Source: Betaproteobacteria bacterium (GTDB taxonomy: Bacteria; Pseudomonadota; Gammaproteobacteria; Burkholderiales; Rhodocyclaceae). Taken from it: 8,338 nt of DNA. The notes under the pieces were generated by a model, which saw nothing but the letters and a program-made list of their open reading frames with translations, searched no databases and was not told where the DNA came from. Shown in pieces: positions 1 through 7,171 of this stretch. The DNA is taken from positions 1-8,338 of the forward strand of contig BNUC01000148.1 of the NCBI GenBank assembly GCA_025997075.1, written 5' to 3'. Numbering within the stretch: the first letter of the stretch is position 1; each line of letters starts with the position of its first letter. The position numbers and the translations under genes are program-made.

Positions 1-1958
1 TCGACAGCGGCGAAACGGATGTTGGCGAACGCAAGATGCGCGCGGCGATTTCGGCGCGGCCGCAAGCCGCCAACTACCATGCCGGACTGGCCTTCTCGCT
101 GTTCAATGCCGGTCGTTCGGACGAGGCGGTCGAGGCGTTTACGCTGGCCGTGCGCGGCATCCCGCACGATCCGACACTGTGGCGCGGACTGGCGAAAAGC
201 GCAGTGCTGGCCATGCAGGCGGACATCGCCCTGGACGCCGTGGAGCAGTGGCTGAGGCTTTGCCCGGATGATGCGGAGGCGACGCGCCTGCATGGCATTC
301 TGGCTGCCCAGCGGCATTTTGATCGCGCTAAGGCGCTGGCGGAGACAGGCGACGCCGAAGCGGTGATCGGCGAATACCAGGCCGCGTTGCGGCACAATCC
401 GGGCGCGCCCGCGCTGCTCACCAATCTGGCTAATCTTCATGCACAGCTTGGGCATGAAGACGAGGCGCTGGCGCTGTACGAACAGGTGATCGCGTGTTCG
501 CCGAATGACGCGCTGGCGCATTTCAATCTCGGCATGTTGCATCTTGGCGCTGGCCGCCGTGTCGACGCGGCGCAGGCGTTTGAACGGGCGGCGGCGCTCG
601 ATCCGGACAACGGGTTGATCGCCGCGCATCTTTTGTTTCAGAAAATGCACCTGTGCCGCTGGGACAACTTCGATGAACTCGCCCGGCGCGTCCGTGCGGC
701 GGTCGAACACAACACGGCGGACATTCCACCGTTCATTATCCTGTCGATGCCGGGAACGACGCCGGCCCTGCAACGACGTTGTTCCGAAAACCACAGCGCC
801 TGGCTGACCCGTCCGCGAAAAGGAAATGAAGACCGCGTTGCGGCGGATGCGCCGCGTCATGACCGTTTGCGCGTGGCCTATCTCACGTCTTATTTCAAAA
901 ATCATGCGATGTCCTGGCTGACGGTCGAGATGCTTGAAGCGCACGACCGCTCCCGCTTCGAGATTTATGCGCTCTCTTACGGCATTGACGATCACAGCCC
1001 GATGCGCGCGCGCGTTGCCGCTGGCGTCGAACACTTCATCGATCTGGCGGGCCTGCCCGAGCATGAAGCCATAGCGCGCATTGCAGCGCTGGAGCTCGAT
1101 GTGCTGATCGATTTCAATGGCTATACCGAGGGTAATCACAGTGACTGGCTGCAATATCGTCTGGCGCCGGCACAAGTTAACTGGATTGGGTTTCCAGGAA
1201 CATTGGGTGCGCCCTGGATTGATTTCCTGATTACCGACGCTGTTGTGTCGCCGCCGGAAAATCAGTGGATGTATAGCGAGCGTTTGTTGCATTTGCCGGG
1301 CTGCTATCTGCCGGGCTGCCGTGAGCGCGAATACGCGCCCGCGCCGACGCGCGCCGATGAAGGGCTGCCGGAAGATGCGATTGTCCTGTGCTCGTTCAAC
1401 CAGACTTACAAGATCACGCCGGAAATGTTCGCTGTCTGGCTTGACGTGCTGCGCGCCGTGCCGCAAGCCGTGCTCTGGCTGTGGGCGTCGAACCCCTGGG
1501 CCGAGGATGCCTTGCGATGCGTGGCCGCGCAAGCCGACGTAGCGCCCGAACGCCTCGTTTTTGCCGAGGGACGGCCGCAGGCCGAGCATCTGGCGCGTCT
1601 GCCGCTTGCCGATCTGGCGCTAGATACTTTCCCATGTAACGGCCACACGACGACCTCTGACGCGCTGTGGGCCGGTGTGCCGGCAGTGACTTTGCAGGGC
1701 GAAGCCTTCGCCGCGCGAGTGGCGAGCAGCCTGCTTGCCGCGGCGGGGTTTGACGATCTGATTGCCATGAATCTTGAAGACTATAAGGCCATCGCTTGCC
1801 GTTTCTGCCGGGATGCCGGATTTAATGAAAAAATTATTGGAAAAGTGCGCGATCTGCGCGGAAAATCCGATCTTTTCGATAGTCGGCTATTCGCGCGTAA
1901 ACTGGAAAACTGTTTTGCGAAGATTCATGAGAATCTATGTTTCAATCCACGCCCGTGA
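1..1958 (+). CDS. TPR-repeat O-GlcNAc transferase-like (GT41/SPINDLY) protein, 5' partial
   Basis: The frame is open to the left edge and the first in-window ATG is at 36, so the true start probably lies upstream; residue numbers count from that ATG. Residues about 10-200 are TPR-like helices, the clearest around 125-192 (NLANLHAQLG, AHFNLGMLHLGAGR, FERAAALDPD). Residues about 277-580 match the GT41 catalytic region of O-GlcNAc transferases: YFKNH (286-290), DFNGYTEG (359-366), IGFPGTLGAPWIDFLITD (384-401), FNQTYKI with the UDP-binding-type lysine at 459, DTFPCNGHTTTSDALWAGVP (530-549) and GEAFAARVASSLL (555-567). The family moves a sugar, classically GlcNAc from UDP-GlcNAc, onto Ser/Thr of proteins in the cytoplasm, with the TPRs holding the acceptor. 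The donor and acceptor here are unknown. The next gene is a multi-glycosyltransferase, which suggests a protein or surface glycosylation locus. GC is high (about 65%) but falls in the last 50 codons. Family assignment is firm; biological role is inferred. Confidence 0.9.
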   Translation, partial: DSGETDVGERKMRAAISARPQAANYHAGLAFSLFNAGRSDEAVEAFTLAVRGIPHDPTLWRGLAKSAVLAMQADIALDAVEQWLRLCPDDAEATRLHGILAAQRHFDRAKALAETGDAEAVIGEYQAALRHNPGAPALLTNLANLHAQLGHEDEALALYEQVIACSPNDALAHFNLGMLHLGAGRRVDAAQAFERAAALDPDNGLIAAHLLFQKMHLCRWDNFDELARRVRAAVEHNTADIPPFIILSMPGTTPALQRRCSENHSAWLTRPRKGNEDRVAADAPRHDRLRVAYLTSYFKNHAMSWLTVEMLEAHDRSRFEIYALSYGIDDHSPMRARVAAGVEHFIDLAGLPEHEAIARIAALELDVLIDFNGYTEGNHSDWLQYRLAPAQVNWIGFPGTLGAPWIDFLITDAVVSPPENQWMYSERLLHLPGCYLPGCREREYAPAPTRADEGLPEDAIVLCSFNQTYKITPEMFAVWLDVLRAVPQAVLWLWASNPWAEDALRCVAAQADVAPERLVFAEGRPQAEHLARLPLADLALDTFPCNGHTTTSDALWAGVPAVTLQGEAFAARVASSLLAAAGFDDLIAMNLEDYKAIACRFCRDAGFNEKIIGKVRDLRGKSDLFDSRLFARKLENCFAKIHENLCFNPRP

Positions 1959-1987
1959 CCGGGCGACACAGCACGGAAGAGCTTACG

Positions 1988-2024
1988 CCTCTCCCGTGCC
2001 TGATTATCCCCCTGAAGGGAGAGG
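1988..2024. terminator. Possible hairpin terminator after the GT41 gene
   Basis: CCTCTCCC (1988-1995) and GGGAGAGG (2017-2024) form a perfect 8-bp stem with a 21-base loop, 29 bases past the stop of the GT41 gene. The stem is followed by TTTC rather than a proper run of Ts, and the loop is long. It may equally be a fragment of a dispersed GC-rich repeat. Its position makes a weak terminator plausible. Confidence 0.3.
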
Positions 2025-2095
2025 TTTCAAACCGGAGTTTGTTCTGATGAATAGAGCGTTTTTCGTTTTAATGCAGACAGTGCTTATTTTTACAT

Positions 2096-2219
2096 CGTCA
2101 TTCCCGCGAAGGCGGGAATCCCGAAGCGTGGCTTCCGACGCGGCGCGTCGCAATTTTTGGATTTGCAGCCATTCTGACCGGAGAAAACGCACTCGATTCC
2201 CGCCTTCGCGGGAATGACG
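2096..2219. repeat. NIME-like element bounded by dRS3-type inverted repeats
   Basis: Two perfect 25-bp inverted copies, at 2096-2120 and 2195-2219, flank a 74-base core. Each contains the palindromic form ATTCCC-N8-GGGAAT (2100-2119 and 2196-2215), with N8 = GCGAAGGC in one and its reverse complement GCCTTCGC in the other. That form is the published consensus of the neisserial dRS3 repeat, and dRS3-flanked cores of 50-150 bp are what are called NIMEs in Neisseria. Similar CGTCATTCCCGCGAAGGCGGG repeats occur in other proteobacteria. No transposase or ORF is inside, so it would be non-autonomous. The folded RNA would be a long stem that could affect transcription into the downstream gene. Confidence 0.75.
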
Positions 2220-2374
2220 GAATAACGGCGGACGGATAGCGTCTAACATCTTTGTGTCAATATTTAATCAGGAAATTATCTGGTCTGTTTGCATGTAAGC
2301 TTAAACAGCTTGATTTATTCAAATGAAGCCATATCAGATGAAATTTCAAACATTACTGATAAATTGAATTACAG

Positions 2375-5300
2375 ATGAACACAGTTAATAAAATTGAAGC
2401 ATCTTCCCGGCTTTATCTTGGAAAGAGCGGTAGCGTGTCGTCCGGTTTTTCCTCTCTGGAGGCTGATCAGGAATTTAACGTATGGCGAGGTTTGCCATTT
2501 CCCGACAGAAGCTATGGCCTTGTTTATTGTGAGCATTTCATTGAGCATCTGGATAGGCGGGAAGGCATGCGTTTACTCAGGGAAATTCGGCGTGTACTCA
2601 AGCCCGGAGGTATTTTCAGACTTGCGACGCCAGCTCGCGCGGCTTCAACCGATGATCATGGAGGATATTACGATCAGAATGAACTGCTACAGGCTGCTAA
2701 AACTGTCGGACTATCCTTTGATAAACTTTGTGAACCGGGAGAAAGTCCCCATGAAGAACTCCGTCGCATGGAAGCTCCTGCAGACGCTCGCCTGATTCTT
2801 GAATTTTCAAAACCAGATCGTCTCCTTGCTCCCAATACTGTGCCGCTGGTCAGTATTGTGATGCCTACTTACAACCCAAGCTATTTTGAGAAAGCACTAA
2901 AAAGCGCGCTTGCTCAAACCTGGGGACATATTGAAATCATTGTCAGCGATGATTGTCCGGGTGACGGTATTAGAAAAATTGTCGAAAAATTCAAGAGTGA
3001 TTCGCGTATTCGCTACCTTGTCAATCCCAAAGCCAGAGGAAGAGGAGGATTCGAAAATTTTATCCATTGTTTTGAAATTGCACAGGGTGAATTCATCAAA
3101 TTTCTTAACGATGACGACATGCTTGCGCCGGAGTGTGTTGAGCGTTTTCTGGATTGTTTCAGAAAATATCCGGATATTACGCTCGCCTTTTCAAAAAGGA
3201 CGCTGATCAACGAGAAAGACGAAGCTCTGCCAGATAGAAGTGATAGTGTGCCGATTGCGCGTGAAGATCGGGTTTTTGATGGTCCTGCGCTTATTTCAGA
3301 TGTCATTCTTTCAGAGAAAGGCTTTATTGGAGAGCCAACCACTGTTCTATTTAGAAAAAATGAATTAGTGTCAAATCGACCACATTGGATGACATTTGCT
3401 GACTATGACCAAATTGTAGTCATTTGTGATCAAGCGGCTTGGGCTAACCTGCTTTCCGCGGGCAATGCCGCATATGTGGCTTCCCCGCTCAGTTATTTCA
3501 GAATTCATGCTGGGCAGGTGCAGAGAACGCAGGGCATTAATAATTTGGCGGCAATCAATTATCCTCTGCTGATTGAAGGTGCATACCGGTTTGGATTACT
3601 TTATCTTGAGCAGGGGTTCCCTTTGGTTCTTCCTGAAAATACACCTGAAAGTGGTTTCTCAAAACTTGTTTTGCAGCTTGTGGATCAGAAGCGCCCACTC
3701 TGGAAAGTTTACGATGGGATAGGCGACCACGCACGAAAAGAACAATTACCCTATGCGCTTGATTCATACAGGGCAGCGAAAAGCTGGGCTGGTGTCCCTG
3801 TTGCTGAAAATCTGAAACTGGTGGAGCTGCTGATTGAGTCGGAACTGTATGCCGAAGCCACCAAGGTTCTGGATGTTTACCTGAAACGCTTCCCCAACGA
3901 CGCCCGTGCGCAGGAATGGCTGAAAAAAGTTGAATGGCTGAAAAAGACTATTTCGCCCTGTACTCAGGCAGACTACATGCGTTGGCGCGATCATTTTCAG
4001 GACGATCCTTTGTTCGAAACGCTTCGTCGCGAACGGGTTAAAAGCCTCTGGAAAAAATTTCCTTTGGTTGAATTCTTTCTGCTGCTCAAACCGGGTCAGG
4101 AATCTTTATTGGCAGACAGCATCGACAGCCTGTCTCAGCAATATTATGACGGTTGGCGGCTCAGCATCTTCGCCCAAACGTCATCGCCGGCCCCGGAGTT
4201 TCTAAATCCCGAAAGCATGGTTCGCTGGATTCAGTGCTCGCCGGACGAAATCACGGCAAGTATCAACAAGCGCCTGATTGACTCGCCCGCAAACTGGTTC
4301 GGCCTGTTCGCCTGTGGAACGCAATTTGCGCCCGAAATGCTCCTGACGCTTGGCGATTACATCGCAATCCGTCCGCAATGGCGCATCATTTACGCCGACG
4401 ATGATCTTGTTGGCCAAGATAAAAAATTTCACTTGCCGCGTTTCAAGCCCGACTTCAACCTGGAATTCCTGCGCTCAACCGATTATATCGGTGGCTTCTG
4501 CATCGAAAAAAGCGCGCTGATGGCTGCCGGAGGATTTTCGTCAATCGCTGGCGCGGAACACTATGATCTCTTCTTGCGCGCAGTCGACGCGCAAGTGAAT
4601 GGTGATGCTATCGGACATATTCCCGAAGTGCTGGTTCATTTTCCCTTATTCGAACCACTGGTCTTGAGCGCAACGAATGAAGGCGCGATTCAGGCGCTCC
4701 ATGATCATTTGCAGCGTATGAATATACCCGCCGAGGCGCTCCCCGGCCTGGTCGAAGGCGAGACACGACATGTCGTCTACCTTCATGAAAAGAAGCCCAA
4801 AATCTCGATCATCATTCCAACACTTAACCGTCTCGATCTGCTCGCTTCTTGTGTCGAAACGCTGCTCAAAACAACCGCCTACCCGGATTACGAACTGCTG
4901 ATCGTCGATAATGACAGTGACGACCCGGATGTTTTGTCCTATTACGATACGCTGTGTAAACAGGCCGCTGGACGTGTCCGGATTTTGCATGTGTCCGGAG
5001 CCTTCGATTTTTCCGCGATGAATAATCACGCGGCGCGTCAAGCGCAGGGCGAGTACTTTTTGTTCCTCAACAACGACACCGAATGCATCCACGACGACTG
5101 GCTCGACGAAATGATGAGCCATGCTCAACGGCCAGATGTCGGCATTGTCGGCGCGCGTCTGCTTTTCCCGGATTCACTCAACATCCAGCATGCAGGCCTG
5201 ATCCTCGGCATGAAAGGTAGCGCGGCGCATGTTTTCCGCGATAGGCCATCCAAAAACCCAGGTTATATGAACCGCGCAGTGAGCGATCAGGATTATTCCG

Positions 5301-6154
5301 CTGTCACCGGTGCTTGTTTGCTTATCCGCGCTTCGGTTTTCCATGAGGTCAATGGATTTGATCTTTTGTTAAAAAATCAGCATCAGGATGTTGATCTTTG
5401 CCTCAAGGTCCGGAAAGCCGGTTATCGTGTCATCTGGACGCCGTTTGCGACACTGTTGCATCATGATCTTGCAAGTCATGATCCAGAAGAAAGCGCAACA
5501 GTTCAGCAAAAATGTGATGAGTTCGATGAGTTCGGTGAGTTCAGTCTTCGATGGAAACAGCAGCTCAGTAACGACCCCGCCTGGAACCGCCATCTGAGCC
5601 TGGACAATCCGACGCCATGTCTGGAAAAAGAACTGCTTGTACCCTGGAACCCCGATTTCCACGAGCGGCCGCGTGTTCTATCTTTGCTTCCAGCTTCCGA
5701 TACGGTTGGGGAATATCGCGGCTCGGTAGCATTGCGCGCGCTGAACGACCAGGGACGTATGCACTATGCCTCCAGCGTCGTACAACGTATACCATCATTT
5801 TCAGAATTGGCTCGCCTGGCGCCCGATGTACTTCATATACACTTGCCTTTTACCGTCGCTCATATACAGGTTCTATTGCAGTGCCAGAAATTTTTCCCGG
5901 AAATTTTACACATCTGTTCGCTGGACGAACTGATAAGCCAAATTCCGGAAAATCATCCGGAACACTCTCAAACGCCTCTGGATGAAATGAGAAAAATTAT
6001 CCAGACGGATCTGGCCGCCTGCAACAGATTGATCGTCAGCACCGAGTTGCTGGCCCAAGCTTACAAAAACATGATCGATGATATCCGTTTTATACCCGAT
6101 GAGAACAGGCTGGATCAATGGCTGGAAGCGTTTACAAAACCTGCTGCGGCATAA
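2375..6154 (+). CDS. Multidomain methyltransferase / triple GT2 / half-GT4 glycosyltransferase
   Basis: This 1259-residue protein has five modules. Residues 13-148 resemble a class I SAM methyltransferase of the small Methyltransf_11 type (LPFPDRSYGLVYCEHFIEHL, then RVLKPGGIFRLATP), but the glycine-rich motif I is degenerate (LYLGKSG). Residues 157-375 are a GT2 domain (VSIVMPTYN, SDD at 191-193, LNDDD at 244-248). Residues about 480-525 look like one TPR-type helical pair. Residues 563-755 are a divergent GT2 (YADDD at 673-677, RFKPDFN at 689-695). Residues 809-1035 are a classical GT2 (SIIIPTLNR, DNDSDD at 845-850, LNNDTE at 898-903, TGACLLIR, QDVDLCLK at 1004-1011). Residues 1099-1250 resemble the N-terminal half of a GT4 enzyme, ending at the DQW where the donor-binding half should begin. 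Such proteins assemble several sugars of a surface or protein glycan in the cytoplasm. ATG 2375 is the first start after an in-frame stop at 2360; no strong Shine-Dalgarno precedes it. GC rises from about 37-50% in the first third to 55-60% later. Confidence 0.9.
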   Translation: MNTVNKIEASSRLYLGKSGSVSSGFSSLEADQEFNVWRGLPFPDRSYGLVYCEHFIEHLDRREGMRLLREIRRVLKPGGIFRLATPARAASTDDHGGYYDQNELLQAAKTVGLSFDKLCEPGESPHEELRRMEAPADARLILEFSKPDRLLAPNTVPLVSIVMPTYNPSYFEKALKSALAQTWGHIEIIVSDDCPGDGIRKIVEKFKSDSRIRYLVNPKARGRGGFENFIHCFEIAQGEFIKFLNDDDMLAPECVERFLDCFRKYPDITLAFSKRTLINEKDEALPDRSDSVPIAREDRVFDGPALISDVILSEKGFIGEPTTVLFRKNELVSNRPHWMTFADYDQIVVICDQAAWANLLSAGNAAYVASPLSYFRIHAGQVQRTQGINNLAAINYPLLIEGAYRFGLLYLEQGFPLVLPENTPESGFSKLVLQLVDQKRPLWKVYDGIGDHARKEQLPYALDSYRAAKSWAGVPVAENLKLVELLIESELYAEATKVLDVYLKRFPNDARAQEWLKKVEWLKKTISPCTQADYMRWRDHFQDDPLFETLRRERVKSLWKKFPLVEFFLLLKPGQESLLADSIDSLSQQYYDGWRLSIFAQTSSPAPEFLNPESMVRWIQCSPDEITASINKRLIDSPANWFGLFACGTQFAPEMLLTLGDYIAIRPQWRIIYADDDLVGQDKKFHLPRFKPDFNLEFLRSTDYIGGFCIEKSALMAAGGFSSIAGAEHYDLFLRAVDAQVNGDAIGHIPEVLVHFPLFEPLVLSATNEGAIQALHDHLQRMNIPAEALPGLVEGETRHVVYLHEKKPKISIIIPTLNRLDLLASCVETLLKTTAYPDYELLIVDNDSDDPDVLSYYDTLCKQAAGRVRILHVSGAFDFSAMNNHAARQAQGEYFLFLNNDTECIHDDWLDEMMSHAQRPDVGIVGARLLFPDSLNIQHAGLILGMKGSAAHVFRDRPSKNPGYMNRAVSDQDYSAVTGACLLIRASVFHEVNGFDLLLKNQHQDVDLCLKVRKAGYRVIWTPFATLLHHDLASHDPEESATVQQKCDEFDEFGEFSLRWKQQLSNDPAWNRHLSLDNPTPCLEKELLVPWNPDFHERPRVLSLLPASDTVGEYRGSVALRALNDQGRMHYASSVVQRIPSFSELARLAPDVLHIHLPFTVAHIQVLLQCQKFFPEILHICSLDELISQIPENHPEHSQTPLDEMRKIIQTDLAACNRLIVSTELLAQAYKNMIDDIRFIPDENRLDQWLEAFTKPAAA
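5516..5542 (+). repeat. Three 9-bp tandem repeats coding DEF-DEF-GEF
   Basis: GATGAGTTC occurs twice in tandem, followed by GGTGAGTTC. The tract is in frame in the linker after the last GT2 domain (residues 1048-1056). Slippage would change the linker by three residues without breaking the frame. Confidence 0.7.
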
Positions 6155-6224
6155 CCGTCGAAAAAGTGCCTCCTCGGTCGTCAAGCGAGCGCCAGCACCA
6201 AGTGTCCGCCTCTTATTTCCTACC

Positions 6225-6617
6225 TTATGATGTCCAATTCTCAAGACGCAGACCTGAATCTTCATAAACGGCAAAGTCCGCAGTATTGTTCGTCACGAGA
6301 ATGGCATTCAGCGAAATTGCATGTGCCGCAACCATGCGGTCAATGTTATTTTTTCTGTTCGGGTGTTTTTGCCACAATTGCCCGAAAACATTGGCGGCAT
6401 CCGCGTCAAAGTCTTTCAAAATGATGTTGCCAAGTATGGACATCATTTGCTCTGCATCATTGTGCTTTGTGAAGCCGCAGCTTAATTCAGCCAGAGTCAC
6501 AGCGCTGATTGCGATTTCTCCAAATTCACACTGATCGAAGTGCCTGGCGATACCAGTTTCATTGCCGTTTTTGATCATGTAAATGCAAATATTAGTGTCC
6601 AACAGGTATTTGATCAC
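6225..6617 (-). CDS. vapC: VapC-type PIN-domain ribonuclease toxin
   Basis: This is a 130-residue PIN-domain toxin. From the chosen start the protein begins MIKYLLDTNICIYMIK. The four PIN acidic positions are visible: D7 (LLDTN), E44 (LAELSCG), D93 (NNIDRMVAAHA) and D114 (TNNTADF). VapC toxins are Mg-dependent endoribonucleases that cut tRNA or rRNA when their antitoxin is degraded, so an active site looks intact here. I chose the GTG at 6617 over an ATG nine codons upstream for three reasons: it overlaps the antitoxin stop by four bases (GTGA), an AAAGGG ribosome site lies seven bases before it, and it gives the family-typical N-terminus. It is the second gene of the vapBC operon and converges on the glycosyltransferase gene, with 70 bases between the stops and no clear terminator there. 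Confidence 0.93.
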   Translation of the reverse strand: MIKYLLDTNICIYMIKNGNETGIARHFDQCEFGEIAISAVTLAELSCGFTKHNDAEQMMSILGNIILKDFDADAANVFGQLWQKHPNRKNNIDRMVAAHAISLNAILVTNNTADFAVYEDSGLRLENWTS

Positions 6618-6850
6618 AACCAGTCCCTTTCGGTGTCTTCCCATTCCGGTCGCTCGCCAGTGTGATGCTCACCCAGGGCGGCAAACATTCCGGGAACGGC
6701 GCCTAGCGTTTTTTCTTGCGGTTCGACGATGATCCTGTTTCCCTCCCGGATGACTACAAGCTCGGTACGAGGTGGAAAGGCCATGTCGGCGGGAATGCGA
6801 ACAGCAGCCGAATTTCCTGCGTTGAATTGTCGGGTATGAAAAACTTGCAT
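6614..6850 (-). CDS. vapB: VapB-type AbrB-fold antitoxin
   Basis: This 78-residue protein lies directly upstream of vapC and shares four bases with it. The N-terminal half reads as a swapped-hairpin AbrB/MazE-type DNA-binding domain: FNAGNSAAVRIPADMAF at about residues 9-25, then ELVVIREGNRIIVEP at about 30-44. The C-terminal third is acidic and rich in Trp and Glu (RPEWEDTERDW), as expected for the segment that wraps the toxin and masks its active site. By analogy with the family, it neutralises VapC and represses its own operon. The overlap implies translational coupling, with antitoxin made first. No strong Shine-Dalgarno is visible before the ATG at 6850. Confidence 0.92.
   Translation of the reverse strand: MQVFHTRQFNAGNSAAVRIPADMAFPPRTELVVIREGNRIIVEPQEKTLGAVPGMFAALGEHHTGERPEWEDTERDWL
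6625..6630 (-). promoter_or_regulatory. Ribosome binding site that fixes the vapC GTG start
   Basis: On the minus strand AAAGGG lies seven bases before the GTG at 6617, inside the last codons of vapB. It favours the GTG over the upstream in-frame ATG at 6644. Confidence 0.6.
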
Positions 6851-6865
6851 GATGGCGGCTCAGAA

Positions 6866-6885
6866 AATGTTATAACGCAATGTTA
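6866..6885 (-). promoter_or_regulatory. vapBC promoter/operator region
   Basis: On the minus strand a TATAAC -10 element (6869-6874) sits about 20 bases before the vapB ATG; the -35 is poor. The -10 lies within the 8-bp palindrome GTTATAAC (6869-6876) and overlaps one of two direct copies of TAACATT (6866-6872 and 6879-6885) spaced 13 bases apart. Repeated or palindromic sites over the promoter are typical of autoregulated toxin-antitoxin operons, so this is a candidate VapB/VapBC operator. No binding data can be inferred from sequence alone. Confidence 0.4.
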
Positions 6886-6931
6886 GCACGTGCGCCATGC
6901 TTTTGAAAGTTCAAAGGTAGCGATTGTAGAG

Positions 6932-6973
6932 GCAAGTTAGAAATGTCCGGTCTAAGCAAGTTAGAAATGTCCG
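6932..6973. repeat. Two 18-bp direct repeats resembling an IS end
   Basis: GCAAGTTAGAAATGTCCG occurs at 6932-6949 and again at 6956-6973, a 24-base period, with TCTAA in the spacer. Tandem subterminal repeats of this sort are typical of some insertion-sequence ends (IS21/IS481-like ends often carry related AAATGTCC motifs); that assignment is from memory and tentative. No transposase is present. The second copy stops just where the homology of the adjacent broken gene begins. Confidence 0.55.
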
Positions 6974-6979
6974 CCTTGA

Positions 6980-7171
6980 GTTGTGGAGAAGGAGGCGGAG
7001 ATGGCAGAGCGGATAGTGGAAGACGCCACCGAAGGGAAAGTCTTGTCGCAAATCAAAGAGAAAAAATACGCCGACAAATACCGCGATCTCAATCAGCCCA
7101 TTTACCTGATTGGGGTGGAGTTCAGCAAGAAAGAACGGAATGTGGTGGGGTTTGAGGTGGAGGCGCCATGA
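6980..7171 (+). pseudogene. C-terminal remnant of an AAA-ATPase-like / PD-(D/E)XK nuclease family protein
   Basis: The 62 codons from a possible GTG at 6983 to the TGA at 7169-7171 encode a sequence that closely resembles the extreme C-terminus of the large PF09820/PF08011-type proteins (AAA-ATPase-like domain followed by a PD-(D/E)XK nuclease). Typical members end with a QIK-x-K-x-YADKY block, then IYLIGVEF and a final VVGFEVE-type strand, all of which are seen here. Intact proteins are about 500 residues, so nearly 90% is missing, including the ATPase-like part and the catalytic D/ExK strand. An in-frame TGA at 6977 closes the frame on the left, right beside the 18-bp repeats. The remnant therefore looks cut by an insertion or deletion at about 6974. 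Any short peptide made from the GTG would have no nuclease activity. Confidence 0.75.

Larger units (their letters stand above)
1959..2374. other. Intergenic region between the two glycosyltransferase genes
   Basis: This 416-base gap holds no convincing gene. Readings through it in either direction lack family resemblance and cross the repeat element. From left to right it contains a GC-rich hairpin (1988-2024), a dRS3-bounded inverted-repeat element (2096-2219) and an AT-rich leader of about 150 bases before the next gene. A promoter for the downstream gene is expected in that leader. The best match I see is TTGATT at 2310 with TATCAG at 2332, which is too weak to annotate on its own. An ATG at 2338 opens a nine-codon reading frame ending at 2367, with nothing to suggest it is a real leader peptide. 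Confidence 0.6.

Noticed and set aside
1774..2217. 147-codon plus-strand frame running from the GT41 gene into the intergenic repeat
   Set aside because: It overlaps the conserved C-terminus of GT41 in another frame and ends in the inverted repeat; there is no plausible ribosome site.
2096..2219. Correia (CREE) or MITE-type transposable element
   Set aside because: The ends lack the Correia terminal sequence (TATAG-type) and no target-site duplication is evident; the dRS3 form fits better.
4646..5128. 160-codon minus-strand frame under the last GT2 domain
   Set aside because: It is opposite a well-conserved GT2 coding region; the product has no recognisable domain and is explained as an open shadow frame.
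6618..6644. Nine-codon N-terminal extension of vapC from the ATG at 6644
   Set aside because: The GTG at 6617 has a proper ribosome site, couples to the vapB stop and gives the family-typical N-terminus.
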